This document shows, one piece after another, positions 5,514-7,462 of a DNA stretch of 7,462 nt. The stretch's first letter is position 1. The number at the start of each line of letters is the position of its first letter. Below the pieces are notes generated by a model. The model made no database searches. It was not told the DNA's origin and saw only the letters and a list, made by a program, of their open reading frames with translations. The stretch lies in contig JAIOSR010000331.1 in NCBI GenBank assembly GCA_021107495.1, positions 1 to 7,462 on the forward strand, given 5' to 3'. This DNA comes from Desulfobacterales bacterium (GTDB taxonomy: Bacteria; Desulfobacterota; DSM-4660; Desulfatiglandales; Desulfatiglandaceae). Made by a program: the position numbers and the translations under genes.

Positions 5514-6305
5514 TCACCAGGGCCAGATTTTTTCAAGGTATTCAATGCTGGGCTGGAAATCCTCTTCCCTGTGAGGTTCAAGGGTAATCATAGGGGGATC
5601 TTTTTTCATGGCCCTTAGATTTTTGAATAACGTTTGGAAGTCGATAGTACCCATGCCCATAGCAAGGTGATCATCTTTTGCACCGGAGTTGTCGTGAAGG
5701 TGAAGTTGCCCGAGGAATGGTCCGAGCGCATTCAACCATGCATCAAGGGAGACATTGCCGAAAACTGCCTGATGACCGGTATCCAGGCAAAAACCTACGC
5801 CCTGATTTTCAAGTTTTTCAAAAAGAACACGAATATCATCCGGTCCGTGTTCATATACATTTTCCAACATCAACAATGCACCCTCAGCCCGCAAGCCTTG
5901 CCCGAGCCATGACCACATCTCAACACTATTTTCAACCCAAAGATCTTTAAAGGCCCAATATCTCCTGTCATCATATCCTGCATGACACACGACTGTTTTT
6001 GGCTTGAACAGTTTAACCAGTTCAAGTATCTGTTCAAAACGCATTCGAGTAACCGATCTTATGTGCGGATCGGTGGAACCGGGAGAGAGGTCCACGAAAG
6101 GTGCGTGAAGGGTGATAGTCAGGCCGGCCTTGTGAAACCGCTCCGCAATCCCGCTGAAGTCTGAAACCGCGAACCGGTCCAGGGCAGTTGCGTCAAATCC
6201 GATTTCCGGATTCAGCCTTTGTTGGACAAAACGCTCAAGATAGCCCTCTTTAAGCATGGTAACAGGGATATTGATTTGGACTTTTTCAATCAGCGAGCTC
6301 ATCAT
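5514..6305 (-). CDS. AP-endonuclease-2 / sugar phosphate isomerase-epimerase family TIM-barrel protein
   Basis: From ATG 6305 the product is 263 residues, a normal length for this xylose-isomerase-like TIM-barrel superfamily. Metal-ligand positions typical of the fold are visible at the ends of successive strands: HAPF (67-70), VCHAG (106-110), LEN with E148, CLDTGH (173-178), LHLHDN (201-206), DDH (211-213) and LEPH with E243. The same fold serves endonuclease IV and many sugar isomerases and epimerases. At 263 residues with these spacings the isomerase-like branch is more likely than a true DNA-repair Nfo, but the substrate cannot be read. No signal peptide. The frame is open up to 6431, but that 42-residue extension overlaps a promoter and looks non-coding; ATG 6305, with AAGG 8 bases upstream, is preferred. 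A second ATG follows immediately at 6302. Its stop is 86 bases before the DHH gene, which has its own promoter. Confidence 0.85.
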   Translation of the reverse strand: MMSSLIEKVQINIPVTMLKEGYLERFVQQRLNPEIGFDATALDRFAVSDFSGIAERFHKAGLTITLHAPFVDLSPGSTDPHIRSVTRMRFEQILELVKLFKPKTVVCHAGYDDRRYWAFKDLWVENSVEMWSWLGQGLRAEGALLMLENVYEHGPDDIRVLFEKLENQGVGFCLDTGHQAVFGNVSLDAWLNALGPFLGQLHLHDNSGAKDDHLAMGMGTIDFQTLFKNLRAMKKDPPMITLEPHREEDFQPSIEYLEKIWPW

Positions 6306-6313
6306 TAACGCTA

Positions 6314-6317
6314 CCTT
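6314..6317 (-). promoter_or_regulatory. Ribosome binding site selecting ATG 6305
   Basis: AAGG on the minus strand lies 8 bases before ATG 6305. It decides between this start and the longer open frame beginning at 6431. Confidence 0.5.
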
Positions 6318-6365
6318 TTTCAGGGAATTGCAAATGCCTAACGTGTTACAAATCCTTAAGTCGAA

Positions 6366-6394
6366 TTGACATTGCATGTAAGTTGAGATATTTT
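6366..6394 (+). promoter_or_regulatory. Sigma70-type promoter for the PGLGQ-protein bicistron
   Basis: A perfect TTGACA (6366-6371), a 17-base spacer, and TATTTT (6389-6394, four of six consensus bases). Transcription would begin near 6401, about 42 bases before ATG 6443. This also argues against the upstream in-frame TTG at 6383 as the start, since it would not be transcribed. Confidence 0.55.
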
Positions 6395-6442
6395 CTGAAC
6401 ATTCATTACTACTCTGGAATATTTTTCTCAAGCTATATAATC

Positions 6443-6781
6443 ATGAAAAAGGCAATCCTCTCACCCCTGAGTTCCGCTTTTGTGATCCCGGGTCTCGGTC
6501 AGATAATCAACCGGCACCTGAAAAAGGGGGTGTGTATTCTTGCAGGCACCTTCATTCTTTTTATTGCTGCTTTGATCAAGTTGTATCAAATACTATCTGC
6601 CGCCATGGAGGCCGAAAACATAAATCCTTCGGAGTCAGTATTAATCACTGAAAGGTTCAGGGCAGAAGATTTTTCAGCCTTATGGTATCTGGTCGGAGCG
6701 TTTGCCTTACTCTGGCTTTATTCAGTCGTGGACGCACATCGGGCAGGCAGAAAAATAGATGGTAAACAAGGAGATCATTAA
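6443..6781 (+). CDS. Small two-helix membrane protein with PGLGQ motif (TM2-domain-like)
   Basis: The 112-residue product starts with MKK and SSAFVIPGLGQ, with the PGLGQ motif at 16-20, then a basic turn (NRHLKKG, 23-29). Two hydrophobic segments (about 29-48 and 78-97) flank a charged loop, and the second ends in YSVVDAHRAG with an Asp at 97. The pattern (P-G-x-G-Q, KG, two helices, WxYSxxDA) is shared by TM2-like and related small bacterial membrane proteins of unknown function. Here the inter-helix loop is long, about 30 residues. No strong ribosome site precedes ATG 6443; the start was chosen because the motif normally lies close to the N-terminus and because of the promoter position. The final A of its TAA is the first base of the next gene's ATG, so the two are translationally linked. 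A real membrane protein, role unknown. Confidence 0.75.
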   Translation: MKKAILSPLSSAFVIPGLGQIINRHLKKGVCILAGTFILFIAALIKLYQILSAAMEAENINPSESVLITERFRAEDFSALWYLVGAFALLWLYSVVDAHRAGRKIDGKQGDH

Positions 6782-7113
6782 TGAGGGCCTATCTGATCGA
6801 TGAAATCGATCCTCCTGATATGCAAAAAATCACCGGCTTTCTCAAAGAAAACGCCATGAAGTCCAATCTGGATAGTCTCTTCTGGATCCGTATACCTGAC
6901 GATATCCTGAGTGAAACCCAGTTTGAGCATCATAACTGCAGGCCCCATGTCTTTGCCGTGGAATTAGGCAAAGACTGGTTGAAGCTGGAATTATTTGTCC
7001 GCAGTCTGAAAACCATGCAGTGTACATGCCCCGCCTACGCAACTCCGCAGCAAAAGGACTTCATCATCAATTTTGCCCACCACATGATAGATCAACTGGG
7101 CGTTAAAACATGA
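6781..7113 (+). CDS. Conserved-looking 110-residue protein of unknown function
   Basis: I do not recognise a named family. The 110-residue product is soluble, with no signal peptide or membrane helix. It looks mixed alpha/beta: an N-terminal helix (PPDMQKITGFLKEN, 11-24), a central strand region (PHVFAVELG, 55-63; WLKLELFVRS, 66-75), a CTC pair (Cys81 and Cys83) with a further Cys53, and a C-terminal helix (QQKDFIINFAHHMIDQL). Cys53, Cys81, Cys83 and nearby His residues could bind a metal, but the spacing does not match a known motif. AAGGAG lies 7 bases before the ATG, and the start overlaps the stop of the membrane-protein gene (TAATG), so the two form a tight bicistron. Convincing as a gene from its ribosome site and coupling; function unknown. 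Confidence 0.75.
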   Translation: MRAYLIDEIDPPDMQKITGFLKENAMKSNLDSLFWIRIPDDILSETQFEHHNCRPHVFAVELGKDWLKLELFVRSLKTMQCTCPAYATPQQKDFIINFAHHMIDQLGVKT

Positions 7114-7164
7114 AATGCCTTTTGGTTGCTCAAAGAAACTCTCCTGCCCCATTATGCATTTGAC

Positions 7165-7194
7165 TTGACAGGCATTTTCTGCCAAACTTTTACG
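7165..7194 (+). promoter_or_regulatory. Candidate promoter for ileS
   Basis: A perfect TTGACA (7165-7170) is followed, with an 18-base spacer, by a weak TTTACG (7189-7194). A small stem GGCA/TGCC (7171-7183) sits in the spacer. Alternatively ileS may be read through from the upstream bicistron, since no clear terminator lies between. Confidence 0.35.
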
Positions 7195-7221
7195 TTATCA
7201 AATTTATCCGGAGGCACATAT

Positions 7222-7462
7222 ATGGATTACAAACAGACTCTCAACCTTCCAAAAACCGAATTTCCCATGAAGGCCAATCTGGTCAAGAAGGAACCGGAGA
7301 TCCTTGAAAAATGGGAAAAGATGGATCTGTACCAGCTCATCCGCCGGTCTTCCGAGGGCCGGAAACGCTATATGCTGCATGACGGGCCCCCGTATGCAAA
7401 CGGGAAAATACATATGGGTACGGCCTTCAATAAGATATTAAAGGATATTATCATTAAGTCAA
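7222..7462 (+). CDS. ileS: Isoleucine-tRNA ligase, N-terminal 80 residues (cut by window edge)
   Basis: Translation from ATG 7222 gives 80 residues and runs open off the right edge; the full enzyme is usually about 900-1000 residues. The N-terminus shows the typical IleRS start: LPKTEFPMKANL (9-20), EPEILEKWEKMDLY (24-37), then HDGPPYANGKIHMGTAFNK (53-71), which contains the class I HIGH signature as HMGT (64-67). The adjacent PPYANG segment distinguishes IleRS from related ligases. The enzyme charges tRNA-Ile with isoleucine in the cytoplasm. GGAGG lies 7 bases before the start. No T-box leader is visible in the 108 bases upstream, so regulation is probably at the TTGACA promoter or by read-through from the genes before it. 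Confidence 0.96.
   Translation, partial: MDYKQTLNLPKTEFPMKANLVKKEPEILEKWEKMDLYQLIRRSSEGRKRYMLHDGPPYANGKIHMGTAFNKILKDIIIKS

Noticed and set aside
6306..6431. N-terminal extension of the isomerase-like gene up to 6431
   Set aside because: The 42 added residues do not resemble the family N-terminus and overlap the opposite-strand promoter; ATG 6305 has a ribosome site and gives the normal length.
6383..6442. TTG 6383 as the start of the PGLGQ protein
   Set aside because: It has no ribosome site and lies within or before the predicted -10, so it would not be in the transcript.
1..7462. Defence island, prophage, insertion sequence or CRISPR array
   Set aside because: No transposase, integrase, nuclease-helicase, toxin-antitoxin pair, long terminal repeats or regularly spaced repeats were seen; the genes are housekeeping or small conserved types.

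Overview
The window is an ordinary chromosomal stretch from a Gram-negative bacterium. The protein set fits Desulfobacterota (the former Deltaproteobacteria): a short lipoprotein, a stand-alone PilZ protein, a DHH phosphoesterase beside MgtE, and small conserved membrane and soluble proteins just before ileS. That assignment is an inference from family resemblance, because no rRNA or other marker gene is present. I found no phage gene, transposase, CRISPR array, tRNA, or recognisable defence or secretion system.

Layout. Positions 1-859 (minus) hold nearly all of an HtpX-type membrane zinc protease whose last codons lie off the left edge. A 500-base AT-rich gap (860-1361) separates it from the next gene and carries short repeats, promoter-like sites and two possible leader hairpins. 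Two plus-strand single genes follow: a carboxymuconolactone-decarboxylase-like (AhpD-fold) protein starting at GTG 1362, and a PilZ-domain protein starting at TTG 1961. Both have their own promoter-like upstream regions. A weakly coding gap (2291-2563) ends in a hairpin with a U-run that would serve the convergent minus-strand lipoprotein gene (2564-2785).

The centre is a minus-strand block read right to left. A TIM-barrel AP-endonuclease-2 / sugar isomerase-like protein (5514-6305) is followed by a two-gene unit: a DHH/DHHA1 phosphoesterase (4417-5427) and the Mg2+ channel MgtE (3031-4398). The last two are 18 bases apart, with the mgtE ribosome site inside the gap, so they are probably co-transcribed. 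An extended -10 promoter lies just before the DHH gene.

From 6366 transcription turns to the plus strand. A good sigma70-type promoter precedes a small two-helix PGLGQ membrane protein (6443-6781). Its stop codon overlaps the start of a 110-residue protein of unknown function (6781-7113). After a short gap with another TTGACA element, ileS begins at 7222 and runs off the right edge.

No multi-gene novel system is evident. The points most worth a second look are the DHH-mgtE pairing, the unknown bicistron before ileS, the stand-alone PilZ protein with an altered motif and a structured leader, and the repeats in the htpX/CMD gap. Promoters and hairpins were called by eye and are tentative.
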